Source of the DNA: Terriglobia bacterium
Lineage (GTDB): Bacteria > Acidobacteriota > Terriglobia > Terriglobales > Acidobacteriaceae
Direction of reading: 5' to 3'
DNA: 64,000 nucleotides
NCBI GenBank assembly: GCA_020073165.1
Contig: JAIQFP010000004.1
Location: 124,001 to 188,000 of the forward strand
In this document: positions 1-10,255 of the stretch, in pieces
Position numbering within the stretch: position 1 is the stretch's first letter
How the letters are laid out: each line of letters starts with the position of its first letter
The notes under the pieces: generated by a model
Told to the model about the DNA's origin: nothing
Databases searched by the model: none
Seen by the model: the letters and a program-made list of their open reading frames with translations, nothing else
Made by a program: the position numbers and the translations under genes

Positions 1-2
1 CG

Positions 3-413
3 CTTCTCGGCGGTCTGCGTGAATGGGTCTACTTTCTGCCGTTCGGCCTCGGCTTGGGAGCCGTGCTGAGTTTCATCCACTTCCATCCCCACATTCCCCC
101 GGCCAAAGGTGTTGCCGCCGGCATGCTCATTACTTTCTTGCTGGTCGCGATTCCCGAGGAGATGTTCTTTCGCGGAATTCTGCAGAACCTGCTGGAAACC
201 CGCTCCAGGCCGTGGATCGCACTGGTCATAGCCGCCGTGCTGTTTGGCCTGAGTCATTTCAACAAGGGTGCCAGCTTCAACTGGCGCTATGTGCTGTTGG
301 CGGCGATTGCCGGAGTCTTCTACGGGCGGGCGTGGCGGGAGCAGCGGGAGTTGCTGGCCTCCATCATCACCCACACTGCCGTCGATGTGGTCTGGTCATT
401 GTGGTTTCGATGA
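3..413 (+). CDS. CPBP family intramembrane metalloprotease, 5'-truncated by window edge
   Basis: The frame is open from the first bases of the window, so the start lies upstream and only the C-terminal 136 residues are seen. They contain the CPBP (Abi/Rce1-like) signature: an EEMFFR motif (EExxxR) inside a membrane helix, followed by a FGLSH segment that supplies the conserved histidine, and a final helix with ITHTAVD. This family comprises multi-pass membrane proteases related to CAAX prenyl endopeptidases; the substrate here is unknown. The gene ends with TGA just before a STAS-domain gene on the same strand. Family assignment is secure; the role is not. Confidence 0.85.
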   Translation, partial: LLGGLREWVYFLPFGLGLGAVLSFIHFHPHIPPAKGVAAGMLITFLLVAIPEEMFFRGILQNLLETRSRPWIALVIAAVLFGLSHFNKGASFNWRYVLLAAIAGVFYGRAWREQRELLASIITHTAVDVVWSLWFR

Positions 414-526
414 TTAGGACAGATGACGGTAAACCAGCGTCGACCCCGGCTGCTGTTTCCCTGTTCAAGTCGGCATTTCCCCATTACAATGCAGGCGCAA
501 CTCCCAGTGTGGAGTGGCGTAGCCCT

Positions 527-1228
527 ATGCGTCTCAAGCTCACAAGCCGGGCCCTCGGCGACGTGCTGGTGGTGCAGTGCGCAGGGCGCATTGTGGCTGG
601 CTCCGAGACCGAGACGCTGCAACAGCGCCTGAAGCAAGCCATCCCGGAAACCCCCGACATCGTGTTAAGCCTTGACCAATTGGAGTTCATCGACAGCAGC
701 GGTCTGGGCGCGCTGGTGCGCTTGGCCTGCAATGCGCGGGCCGTGGGTGGAGACATCAAGCTGTGCGCACTGCCGGCTCCGATCCTGAAGGTTCTGCGCA
801 TCACCAATCTGCATCGGGTGTTTGAGACCCACGACAGCGAATCGGATGCAGTGGCGGCATCCTACCAGCGGAACTCACATGCGGGAACAGCGGCGGCGGC
901 GCGTAGTGCGAAGACGGTTCTGTGCGTAGAGGAATCTCCCGATCTGCTCGCTTATTTGTCGGAAGTCCTGCGGGGCGTGGGTTTGTGCCCGCTGACCGGG
1001 CGCAACCTGCCCGACGCCATCGTGCTGTGCAAGGCCACCAAGCCTGCGGCGGTGATCATCGGTCCCGGCGTGCCGACGTGCAGTGGCAAACCTGCCCGGG
1101 AGCGCCTGGCAGAAATCAATCCTGCGATTCCGATCCTTGCCCTGGATGAAGGTTTCTCGTCGATTGACGCCGGCGAAGCTGGAATGCACCTTTTGGAAAA
1201 GCTGCGCGGCGTGATATCAGAGGCCTAG
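527..1228 (+). CDS. STAS-domain anti-sigma factor antagonist fused to a degenerate receiver domain
   Basis: Residues 1-100 form a STAS domain with the IDSSGLGALV motif, whose serine is the usual phosphorylation site of SpoIIAA-type anti-anti-sigma factors. After a short Ala-rich linker, residues about 125-230 look like a CheY-type receiver: a VLCVEES acidic pair on strand 1 and the alternating strand/helix pattern. The strand-3 phosphoacceptor aspartate is replaced (VIIGPG), so this is a pseudo-receiver. I chose the ATG at 527 because the STAS domain begins there and GGAG lies 12 bases upstream. The frame stays open further upstream without domain content. The role is probably partner switching; the partner kinase is not in the window. 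Confidence 0.8.
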   Translation: MRLKLTSRALGDVLVVQCAGRIVAGSETETLQQRLKQAIPETPDIVLSLDQLEFIDSSGLGALVRLACNARAVGGDIKLCALPAPILKVLRITNLHRVFETHDSESDAVAASYQRNSHAGTAAAARSAKTVLCVEESPDLLAYLSEVLRGVGLCPLTGRNLPDAIVLCKATKPAAVIIGPGVPTCSGKPARERLAEINPAIPILALDEGFSSIDAGEAGMHLLEKLRGVISEA

Positions 1229-1284
1229 GTGCCCCGGCGGCGATTGGGCCAGGGGCGTCAACTGCAGTAGAATTTCCACCCGCC

Positions 1285-3982
1285 ATGTCTTTGGCGCCCG
1301 GCACCAAACTCGGCCCCTACGAAATCCAGTCGCCGCTGGGAGCCGGTGGTATGGGCGAGGTGTACCGGGCGCGTGACACGCGCCTGGAACGCACCGTTGC
1401 CATCAAGATTCTCCCTGCTCATCTCTCGGACAGCCCTGAAGCCAGACAGCGCTTCGAGCGCGAGGCGCGGGCCATTTCGTCCCTTAGCCATCCCAATATC
1501 TGCACCTTGTTCGACGTCGGCCAGCAGGAGGGCACGAGCTATCTGGTGATGGAGTGCCTGGAAGGGGAGACGCTGGCAGACCGGCTGCGCAAGGGGCCTC
1601 TGCCCCTTGGGCAGGTTCTGAAATACGGAATCGAAATCTGCGAAGGCCTGGAGAAGGCACATCGCAGCGGCGTGGTGCATCGCGACCTGAAGCCCGGCAA
1701 CATCATGCTGACCAAGACCGGCGCGAAATTGATGGACTTCGGCCTGGCTAAGTCTGCATCCGCTGTCAATCCGCTTTCTTCGGGCCTGTCCGCCACCATG
1801 GCTGGCGATGCGGGACCGCTCACAGCGCGAGGAATGATCGTGGGGACATTTCAGTACATGTCTCCAGAGCAGGTGGAGGGTCGAGACGCGGATGCGCGGA
1901 GCGACATTTTCTCGCTCGGCGCCGTCCTCTACGAGATGATCGCGGGCAAACGGGCCTTTGAGGGGAAGACCGCTGCCAGCACGATTGCCGCAATCCTCGC
2001 AGCCGAGCCCCAACCGGTGTCCAGCATTCAGCCACTGACACCGTCAGCGCTCGATCAAATTATCCGGACATGCCTGGCTAAGGACCCGGATGAACGCTGG
2101 CAAAGCAGCGGCGATATCGCCCGACAGTTGCGATGGCTTTCTAAAGGTCCGCAGGGACCAACCCTCGCAGCCCCGATCGCAACCCGTCGTCGCGCCCTCT
2201 TTTGGGCCGGAATGGTTCTGCTGGCGGCAGTTGCAGCGTTCTTGCTCGGAAGTCGATGGGCCGAGGTTCCTTTGCCAACCACGCAATTTGAGGTGAACCC
2301 ACCGGCAAACACGTACTTCAACTTTCGGGGACTGTCGGGACCTCCGGTTCCATCTCCGGACGGAAGCAAGATCGCGTTTGTTGCTTTTAACCAGGGAAAA
2401 ACCGGGATTAAAGCCCTATGGTTACGCTCGCTGGACTCAAGCGAAGCCCGCCTACTTCCGGGAACGGAAGGGGCAATGTATCCCTTCTGGTCTCCCGATG
2501 GACGGTTCCTGGCATTCTTCGCAGCCGGAAAACTGAAAAAACTCGACCCGGCAGGTAGCAGCGCGATTCCGATATGCGACGTCGCCGAGGGCCGGGGTGG
2601 CGCCTGGTCTACTGACGGCGTCATTTTATTCGGCAACCGCACCGACAGCCTGTTCCGCGTGGCGGCGTCGGGTGGCAAGCCGGTCCAGCTCACCAAGCTT
2701 GACGAGGGACGCCACGAGACTAGCCACCGCTGGCCCCAGTTCTTCCCCGATCAAAAGCATTTCCTGTTTGTAGCTCAGTCTCCGGCGATTCCGGCTTCAC
2801 ACATGTTCGTCGCTGCCCTGGATGCTCCCCAGGCAGTGCCGCTGGAAGACGTGATTTCCAATGCAACGTATTCCAACCGCAACCTGGTGTACGTGCAGGA
2901 CAACAGCTTGCTGGTGCGGCCCTTCGATGCCAGCCGCCTGCAGTTCACTGGCGAGCCCGTAGCTCTGGCCGAGCACATACAGAACGACCCACAATTCAAC
3001 TACGCCGCCTTTTCGGTGTCGGACTCCACTCTGATCTACCAGACAGGGGCGGTGGTCGCGGGCACACGCCTGGTTTCTTACGACCGCAGCGGCAAATCAA
3101 CTGTGCTCAGCGATGAGCAGGACCTGATTCAAACCGTGGTACTTTCCCCGAAAGGAAGACCAGTTGGCTGCTTCCCTGGGGATCGCCTCCGGGCAGCTTA
3201 ACGACATCTGGATTTACGATCTCCGCAGGAACGCCAAGACCAAGCTCACATTCGACCAGCGCTCTTTTTCACCGGTGTGGTCTCCGGATGGGAGGCGGCT
3301 GGCTTTCGACCGGGTTAGCGCCGACAAGGATGAAATTGTTGTCAAAGACGTTTCTGGCAGCGGCGCAGCGGAGGTCTTGTTCCAGGCTGCCAGCCAGGGC
3401 GCGGCCGGCGGCCGGACGTCGACGCCGCAAAAATTGTACCCTCTGGCGTGGACGACGGACGGGAAGTATCTCATCTACCGAACCGATCATGGCGACATCA
3501 ACGCACTCTCGCTGATCGGAGAACACAAGTCCTTCACCCTGCTGAACACCAAGGTCGCCTGGTCGGGGGCCGCCTTGTCTCCCGACGCCAAGTGGCTGGC
3601 CTATACCTCGACCGAGACAGGCATCCCGGAAGTCTACGTTGTTCCTTTTCGCACCGGGCCTGACGGAACACCCAACATTTCCGGCGGCAAGTGGCAGGTC
3701 TCCGAAGGCGGAGGAACCCAAGCCATGTGGCGCGGCGACGGCAAGGAGATGTTCATCTCCAACAGTTCCTTCAACACACTCATGTCGGTGCAGGTGAATG
3801 CGACTGCGGAGCGCTTCGACAGCGACAAGCCCCAATATCTCTTCGACCTTGACGCACACCCGGTCGGCAGCTTTTACGCGGTTACGCGAGACGGACAAGA
3901 GATTTACATGACGACTTACGGGCCGGGCAGCACGGCGCCGATCACGGTCACCACGAACTGGATGGAGATGCTTCGAAAATGA
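1285..3982 (+). pseudogene. Ser/Thr protein kinase with PD40/TolB propeller, disrupted by a +1 frameshift near 3156
   Basis: The first frame (1285-3201) encodes a Hanks-type kinase: glycine loop LGAGGMGEVY, VAIKI lysine, HRDLKPGN catalytic loop and DFG. A single membrane helix at about residues 305-322 and the first half of an extracytoplasmic PD40 propeller follow. Reading then shifts: the second frame (TTG at 3164 to 3982) continues the propeller without loss. Removing one A from GGAAG at about 3153-3157 restores LSPKGDQLAAS and gives an 898-residue protein, matching its two downstream paralogues (894 and 883). The 3' end overlaps the next start by four bases. It is either a recent mutation or a sequencing error; the undamaged remainder favours the latter. 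Confidence 0.85.
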
Positions 3983-6663
3983 GCCTGGCGGCAGGAATCA
4001 AACTCGGCCCCTATGAAATCATCTCGCCGCTCGGCGCGGGCGGGATGGGGGAAGTGTATCGCGCCCGCGACACGCGGCTCGATCGCACGGTAGCGATCAA
4101 GATTCTTCCCTCGCATCTTTCTGACAATCCTGAGGCCCGGCAGCGCTTCGACCGCGAGGCGCGGGCGATTTCTTCGCTGAACCACCCCAACATCTGCACT
4201 CTCCATGACGTGGGGCACCAGGAGGGGACCGACTACCTGGTAATGGAGTTTCTAGAGGGGGAGACCCTGGCCGACCGGTTGGCGAAAGGGCCGTTGCCAC
4301 CGGAGCAGGTGCTGAAGTACGGGATCGAAATCTGTGAAGGACTGGAGAAAGCGCACCGCAGCGGAGTGGTACACCGGGACTTGAAGCCCGGCAACGTCAT
4401 GCTGACCAAGACCGGGGCCAAGCTGATGGATTTCGGACTGGCGAAGGCGGTGACGGCGGGGGCGCCACCGTCCTCGGGAATGACAGCAACGCTGATGTCG
4501 CCGGGAGGCAGTCATCCGCTGACGGCGCAGGGGACGGTAGTAGGGACGTTCCAGTACATGTCGCCGGAGCAGGTAGAAGGGAAAGAAGCGGATGTGCGGG
4601 GCGACATTTTTGCGCTGGGAGCGGTGCTGTACGAGATGGTGACAGGCAAACGGGCGTTCACGGGGAAGAGTCAGGCGAGCATTGTGGCAGCGATTCTGGC
4701 CTCGGAGCCACAGCCGATCTCGGCGGTGCAGCCGATGTCACCGCTCGCGCTGGACCGTGTGGTCAAGACCTGCCTGGCGAAAGATCCGGACGAACGGTTC
4801 CAGACCGTGCACGACCTGAAGCTGCAATTGAAGTGGATTGCGGAGGGCGGATCGCAAACCGGCGCGCCCGCACCGGTGGCGGTTCGCCGCCGGAACCGCG
4901 AGCGGCTGGCGTGGGCCGCAGTATTGGCGTTGATCGTGATCGCCGTGGTGCTGATGCGGATATGGGCGGGGCCGGAAGCTGCATCCAATGGTGCGATCCA
5001 GTCTTACCTGCCGGCTCCTGAGAACGCCACCTTCATTCTGTCGGATGACGACACCGCCGGGCCAGTGGTGATCTCGCCGAACGGAACCTACGTCGCGTTC
5101 GTGGCGATGGAGAAAGACGGGACAAAACGAGTCTGGGTGCGGGCGCTGAGCGAGTCGTCGGCCAAGGCCTTAACCGGCACTGAGGGGGGCACCTACCCGT
5201 TCTGGTCTCCGGACGAGAAGTGGGTGGGCTTCTTCGCCGACGGGAAGATGAAGAAAGCGCCGGTGAAGGGTGGGCCTGTCCTGGTGCTGGCGGATGCGCC
5301 GCGCGCCCGCGGTGGGAGCTGGGGCGAGAACGGAATGATTCTGTTCACGTCCACGACGCAATCGGGGGTGTCCGAAGTCGCGGCCACTGGGGGCACAGCG
5401 AAGGCGGTCACGCAACTGGAGCAAGGCGTGCACACCACGCACCGCTGGCCGGTCTGGCTGCCGGGAGACAAGAGGTTTTTGTACCTGGCGACGAACCACG
5501 AAAATCCCGCCGCCAGTGAGCGCAACGGCATCTACGTGGCTACGCCCGATGGACGGGAAAACCGTTTTCTCATGCCGGCTGATGCCAACGTGGTCGTCAC
5601 CCCGGATTACCTGCTTTATACGCAGAATGGGACGGTGATGGCGCAGCCGTTCGACCCCCGCCGGGCCGAACTGAAAGGCGACGCCGTCCCGGTGGCGGAA
5701 AGCGCCATTCGCAACGCTGGTACCTGGCGGGCTGCATTCGACGCTTCACAAAACGGAATCCTGGTTTACCAGGCTGGCGCCAGTTCGCGCGGTTCGCAGT
5801 TGGTGTGGATGACGCCGGATGGCAAGCCGCCCACCCCATTCGGTGAGGCAGCTTGGCTCGGCGAAATGAGGATGTCGCCTGATGGACAGAAGCTGGCCGT
5901 CATTGTCGGGGACCCAACACATACCCTGTGGATCTACGACATCGCGCGTGGGCTGCGCACGCGCTTTACCTTTGAGGGCAACACCGACGCCACCCCAGTA
6001 TGGTCGCCCGATGGGAAGCGCATCGCGTTTGCCCAGGCCCACGGAACCACGTTGGACATCTACGTGAAGGACGCGAGCGGTTCCGGGAAGCAGGAACTGC
6101 TTTTCTCGGACAATCATGACAAGCCGCTGGCGGACTGGTCGCCTGACGGCCAATACCTTTTGTATACCTCTAATCCCACCTCGCTAGCCTCTTCCATGTG
6201 GCTGCTGCCGCTTATCGGCGACCGCAAGCCGCGGCCATTCCTGCAGGGCGCGGGCCTGAGCTATATCCTCGCGGGTGCGTTCTCGCCAGACGGGAAGTGG
6301 GTGGCTTATGGATCGCGCGAGAGTGGCAGGTCCGAGGTCTACCTGACCAACTTCCCGCAGGCGACCGGGAAGTGGCAGGTTTCGACCGCCGGAGGAAGCC
6401 AACCGCACTGGGGGCACGGCGGCAAGACCCTGATGTACATGAGCATCGACCGCACCCTGATGGAAGCACCCATTGCCGTCAAGGGAGACGTGGTCGAGAT
6501 TGGCGCGGTTCACCCCTACGCTAGAACCAACGCGCTCACGCTACGGTGGGGTGGTGCCTACGACCTTGCGCGGGACGGGCGCGTGCTGGTCAATAGCACA
6601 TTGGGAGAAGACACACGGACCATCAATATGGTGGTGAACTGGACGGCGGGACTGAAGAGATGA
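3979..6663 (+). CDS. Membrane Ser/Thr protein kinase with C-terminal PD40/TolB-like propeller
   Basis: 894 residues. The kinase domain (about 10-275) has GAGGMGEVY, VAIKIL, HRDLKPGN, DFGLAK and a GTFQYMSPEQ activation segment. A hydrophobic helix at about 308-328 crosses the membrane. The rest is a six-bladed-type propeller built from PD40 repeats of the form FSPDGKWVAY. The arrangement predicts a cytoplasmic kinase with a periplasmic sensor. The start codon overlaps the previous stop (ATGA), and the next kinase starts the same way, so the three genes should be translationally coupled. Such kinase-propeller fusions are common in Acidobacteriota; ligand and targets are unknown. Confidence 0.93.
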   Translation: MSLAAGIKLGPYEIISPLGAGGMGEVYRARDTRLDRTVAIKILPSHLSDNPEARQRFDREARAISSLNHPNICTLHDVGHQEGTDYLVMEFLEGETLADRLAKGPLPPEQVLKYGIEICEGLEKAHRSGVVHRDLKPGNVMLTKTGAKLMDFGLAKAVTAGAPPSSGMTATLMSPGGSHPLTAQGTVVGTFQYMSPEQVEGKEADVRGDIFALGAVLYEMVTGKRAFTGKSQASIVAAILASEPQPISAVQPMSPLALDRVVKTCLAKDPDERFQTVHDLKLQLKWIAEGGSQTGAPAPVAVRRRNRERLAWAAVLALIVIAVVLMRIWAGPEAASNGAIQSYLPAPENATFILSDDDTAGPVVISPNGTYVAFVAMEKDGTKRVWVRALSESSAKALTGTEGGTYPFWSPDEKWVGFFADGKMKKAPVKGGPVLVLADAPRARGGSWGENGMILFTSTTQSGVSEVAATGGTAKAVTQLEQGVHTTHRWPVWLPGDKRFLYLATNHENPAASERNGIYVATPDGRENRFLMPADANVVVTPDYLLYTQNGTVMAQPFDPRRAELKGDAVPVAESAIRNAGTWRAAFDASQNGILVYQAGASSRGSQLVWMTPDGKPPTPFGEAAWLGEMRMSPDGQKLAVIVGDPTHTLWIYDIARGLRTRFTFEGNTDATPVWSPDGKRIAFAQAHGTTLDIYVKDASGSGKQELLFSDNHDKPLADWSPDGQYLLYTSNPTSLASSMWLLPLIGDRKPRPFLQGAGLSYILAGAFSPDGKWVAYGSRESGRSEVYLTNFPQATGKWQVSTAGGSQPHWGHGGKTLMYMSIDRTLMEAPIAVKGDVVEIGAVHPYARTNALTLRWGGAYDLARDGRVLVNSTLGEDTRTINMVVNWTAGLKR

Positions 6664-9311
6664 GCCTGGCGAGTGGCAGCAAACTCGGGCCGTACGAGAT
6701 CGTCGCGCCCCTCGGTGCGGGCGGCATGGGCGAGGTCTACCGAGCGCGGGACACCCGTTTGGAGCGCGACGTCGCCATCAAAGTTCTACCGGCCAACCTG
6801 TCCTCTGATCCCAGTCTGCGGCAGCGGTTGGATCGCGAAGCCAAGGCCGTTTCCAAGCTCTCTCATCCCCACATCTGCACGTTGCACGACATAGGACACC
6901 AGGATGGAGTGGATTTCCTGGTGATGGAGTTGGTGGAAGGCGAAACCCTGGAGCAGCGCCTGATCAAGGGCCCGCTGCCTCCGGATCAGACCGCGCGGGT
7001 TGCCGCCCAGATTGCCGACGCCTTGGCCAAGGCGCATAAGCAGGGCGTCACCCATCGTGACCTGAAGCCGGCGAACGTCATGCTGACCAGGGCAGGCGCC
7101 AAGCTGATGGATTTCGGGCTGGCGAAGCAGGCCGAGACCGCGCCGTTGGCGGCTGCGCTGACTGAGATGACCATGGAGCAGTCGAAGTTGACCGGCGAAG
7201 GGACGATCGTCGGCACTTTCCAATACATGGCGCCGGAGCAGTTGGAAGGGAAAGAGGCGGATGCGCGGACGGACATCTTCGCGCTGGGTGAACTGATATA
7301 CGAGATGGCGACGGGCAAACCCGCATTCGCAGGCAAGAGCCGGGCAAGCCTGATCGCGTCGATTCTGACCAACGACCCGCCTCCGATTACCCAGTTGCAG
7401 CCGATGACGCCGGTGGCGCTCGAGCGCGTGGTAAGGAAGTGTCTGGCCAAGGATCCCGAAGAGCGCTGGCAAAGCGCGAGTGACCTGGCCAGCGAACTGA
7501 AATGGATTCTGGAAGGTGGATCGTCCGCATCCCTGCCGCTTCCAGGCACGAATGGAAAGCGACGCAACCGGGCCGCCTGGGTGAGCACGATCGTGGCCAG
7601 CTTGGCAGCTCTGGTTTTCGCGGCCCTGTATTTTTGGTCTCCGGGGCAACCGCCGCATCCCATTCGGACCTTCATTCCTCCGCCGGAGGACACCGCATTC
7701 ATCTTCTTTGGCGATGCGGCTGGGCCGCTGGTGCTGTCGCCGGACGGAAGAAACATGGTTTTCCTAGCGTCGACCATCAACGGCACTCCCCGGCTTTACT
7801 TGCGGCCGCTCGATGCGCTTGAGGCGCACCCGCTTCCCGGTACCGAGAATGCTATGTTTCCGTTCTGGTCGCCGGATGGCCGCATGATCGGTTTTTTTGC
7901 CGACGGCAAGCTGAAGACCACTGATATTCAAGGCGGAGGCGCGATTCCGATTTGCGACGCCCCCAACAGCCGCGGTGGAAGCTGGGGGCCCGACGGGACC
8001 ATCCTGTTCGCCCCAGAGTTTCGCAGCGTCCTGTATCGGGTGCCGGCTGGGGGTGGCACTCCGGTGCCGGTCACGAAGATGGATGACTCCAAACACACCT
8101 CGCATCGCTGGCCGTTCTTCTTGCCGGACGGCAAACACTTTCTTTATCTGGCAATCAATCACCAGAATCCGCAGGATGAGAACGACGCAATTTACTACGC
8201 GTCGTTGGACGGCAAGCAGAACCAACTTCTGTTGCACGCTTTCAGCAACGCGCAATATGCATCCGGACTTCTCTTGTACCTGCGGAATGGAGTGTTGGAA
8301 GCACAGTCGTTTGCGCCGGAAAGTGGCAAGTTGGCTGGGGACCCGCATCCAGTGGCCAGTGGTGTGACCGACGACAGTTCGACCTGGCGCGGCATTTTCA
8401 CGGTCTCCTCCAACGGCATGCTGGCCTATTCCGGGGGCGCACAGTCACAATCCCAACTGGCCTGGTTCGACCGCTCCGGTAAGCAGTTGGGTACGGTGGG
8501 TGAGAAGGTTCCTGGACTCGGCGGTGGCACGATTCGTTTGTCCCCCACCGGTGACCGGGTTGCGTTTCCCATCCAGGGGAGCGTTACCGATATCTGGGTG
8601 ATGGACGTCATCCGGGGGGTGCGTACCCGGCTGACCTTCGGACCTGTGGGAAACGGTAATCCAGCCTGGTCCCCGGATGGGAAATGGATCGCGTATGACA
8701 CCATCTCCAAGCAAGGCAGCTTGATCAACCGCCGCCCGGCAGCGGGGGGAGGCGAAGAGGTCGTGCTTCCCGAAGAAAGCGGGCCGCGGAACCTGGCGGA
8801 CTGGTCACGAGACGGCAAGTATCTGCTCTACCAGAAGGGTGCTTTGGGGACCCGGCAGGAGATCTGGGCCGCTTCCTTGTCTGGCGGCCAGCAACCCTTC
8901 CATGTGGTGCCGCCGGGGGCCTTCTATAGCAATTCTCCACGCTTCTCGCCGGACGGAAGGTGGGTGGCGTACCAGTCCAACGAGTCAGGTCGGGTCGAAA
9001 TCTATATCGTTCCGTTTCGCGGTGGGCAAGGCAAGTGGCAGGTTTCCACCAGCGGCGGGGCGTTTCCGGTCTGGCGGGGCGACGGCAAGGAGATTTTTTA
9101 CGTAAGCGCGGATGGCTTGCTCACCGCCGTGCCCATTGTCGCTACCCCTGATCAGATTCAACCGGGCAAACCACAACCGCTGTTCCGGGCGGCGGCCGAT
9201 GCCTACGACATTTCGCCGGACGGGAAGAGATTTCTGCTGGACGTGGTGGGCGATCAAAACGTCAAGCCCGTCACCGTGGTGCTGAACTGGACGGCGGAAC
9301 TCGGAAAATAG
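6660..9311 (+). CDS. Membrane Ser/Thr protein kinase with C-terminal PD40/TolB-like propeller
   Basis: 883 residues and the third member of the tandem set, starting in an ATGA overlap. The kinase core has LGAGGMGEVY, VAIKVL, THRDLKPAN (Ala for the Gly seen in its neighbours) and DFGLAKQ. The membrane helix is at about residues 303-322, followed by PD40 blades (FSPDGRWVAY, SPDGKWIAY). It is the most diverged of the three in the activation segment (GTFQYMAPEQ). It ends 20 bases before a convergent gene, with no clear terminator hairpin. The three kinases probably arose by tandem duplication and share one transcript starting upstream of 1285. Confidence 0.93.
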   Translation: MSLASGSKLGPYEIVAPLGAGGMGEVYRARDTRLERDVAIKVLPANLSSDPSLRQRLDREAKAVSKLSHPHICTLHDIGHQDGVDFLVMELVEGETLEQRLIKGPLPPDQTARVAAQIADALAKAHKQGVTHRDLKPANVMLTRAGAKLMDFGLAKQAETAPLAAALTEMTMEQSKLTGEGTIVGTFQYMAPEQLEGKEADARTDIFALGELIYEMATGKPAFAGKSRASLIASILTNDPPPITQLQPMTPVALERVVRKCLAKDPEERWQSASDLASELKWILEGGSSASLPLPGTNGKRRNRAAWVSTIVASLAALVFAALYFWSPGQPPHPIRTFIPPPEDTAFIFFGDAAGPLVLSPDGRNMVFLASTINGTPRLYLRPLDALEAHPLPGTENAMFPFWSPDGRMIGFFADGKLKTTDIQGGGAIPICDAPNSRGGSWGPDGTILFAPEFRSVLYRVPAGGGTPVPVTKMDDSKHTSHRWPFFLPDGKHFLYLAINHQNPQDENDAIYYASLDGKQNQLLLHAFSNAQYASGLLLYLRNGVLEAQSFAPESGKLAGDPHPVASGVTDDSSTWRGIFTVSSNGMLAYSGGAQSQSQLAWFDRSGKQLGTVGEKVPGLGGGTIRLSPTGDRVAFPIQGSVTDIWVMDVIRGVRTRLTFGPVGNGNPAWSPDGKWIAYDTISKQGSLINRRPAAGGGEEVVLPEESGPRNLADWSRDGKYLLYQKGALGTRQEIWAASLSGGQQPFHVVPPGAFYSNSPRFSPDGRWVAYQSNESGRVEIYIVPFRGGQGKWQVSTSGGAFPVWRGDGKEIFYVSADGLLTAVPIVATPDQIQPGKPQPLFRAAADAYDISPDGKRFLLDVVGDQNVKPVTVVLNWTAELGK

Positions 9312-9331
9312 GCGTCGCCACCAACCGGTAG

Positions 9332-10102
9332 TTACTCCAGCACGCTGTCGTCCAGTTTTTTCTTTCCCCAGTCGGCGGCGGCCTGCACGAAGGCGATGAC
9401 CAGAGGGTGCGGCTTGCTGGGCTTGGAAGAAAGCTGGGGCTGGAACAAGGTGGCGATGTAGAAACGATGCGTAGGCGACTCGATGGCGCGTATCTCGCCC
9501 TGCGCACCGCGCGCCACGATCGGAAAGCCTGCCTCCATTGCTGCCCATTCGTACTCAGGATTGACCTCAAAATTGCAGAAAAACTCCTCGGTGGCTATGT
9601 CCTTCCCGTAAAAGCTCTGCAGGTAGGAGCCCGGACGAAGGCGGATCTCGGGTATTGGGCCGGACAGCTTGGGAGCGCCCTTCTTGCGGTGCGGCACCTC
9701 GCAGGCGACTGGGTAGATGACGATGTTCTTTGACCCGGAATTGTTCTCCGCGGTGTCGGCATCCTTGATCCCCAGCACATTGCGCGCACACTCGATCAGC
9801 GCATACTGGAAGCCCCCACAAGTGGCCAGGAAGGGCCAGTCACGACGGCGGGCGAACTCGATGCCCTTCAACATGCCGTCCATGCTCTGGTAGGGGCTCC
9901 CCGGGGCCGCCCACAGCCCATCGAAGCTCTCCAGCACCTTCTGTGCGCCAGGTTCGGCCAGCGTAGGCGTGGACAGCCATTGCGATTCGATGGTGAGCTT
10001 CACCTTGGCGGCAGCGTGCTTGAGCGCGTCGTTGGTGGCGTGATGAGAGCGGAATTCATGGTTGAAGTCGCCCAGGATTCCGATGCGGACGGCGTCGCTC
10101 AC
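9332..10102 (-). CDS. Stand-alone CTP-synthase-like class I glutamine amidotransferase domain
   Basis: 256 residues resembling the C-terminal GATase1 domain of CTP synthase (IGILGDFN at the start, GLWAAPGSPY, then LATCGGFQYAL at the nucleophile elbow). The elbow cysteine is kept. At the place where the family has the catalytic His and Glu (HPE type), this protein reads LFQPQ, so the Cys-His-Glu triad looks incomplete and glutaminase activity is doubtful. There is no synthetase domain, so it is not PyrG. The start is GTG at 10102. It is convergent with the kinase operon. Likely a CTP-synthase-like GATase homologue of unknown role. Confidence 0.75.
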   Translation of the reverse strand: MSDAVRIGILGDFNHEFRSHHATNDALKHAAAKVKLTIESQWLSTPTLAEPGAQKVLESFDGLWAAPGSPYQSMDGMLKGIEFARRRDWPFLATCGGFQYALIECARNVLGIKDADTAENNSGSKNIVIYPVACEVPHRKKGAPKLSGPIPEIRLRPGSYLQSFYGKDIATEEFFCNFEVNPEYEWAAMEAGFPIVARGAQGEIRAIESPTHRFYIATLFQPQLSSKPSKPHPLVIAFVQAAADWGKKKLDDSVLE

Positions 10103-10255
10103 GGTGCCATTCTACTGGACGGGATGTGTGGCTCGTGAGGCACGGGTGTGCTATGCGGTGACGAGCTTGGTGCGGGCATGTTGGTACCGCGCCCTGGGAA
10201 GCCTGGTTGAGCCTTTTTCCTCTGTGCCTCCGCGCCTCTGCGGTGAATCCGGAGT

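Noticed and set aside
23-526. Upstream in-frame extension of the STAS protein
   Set aside because: It overlaps the CPBP gene in another frame and has no domain content; the STAS domain starts at 527 with a GGAG site.
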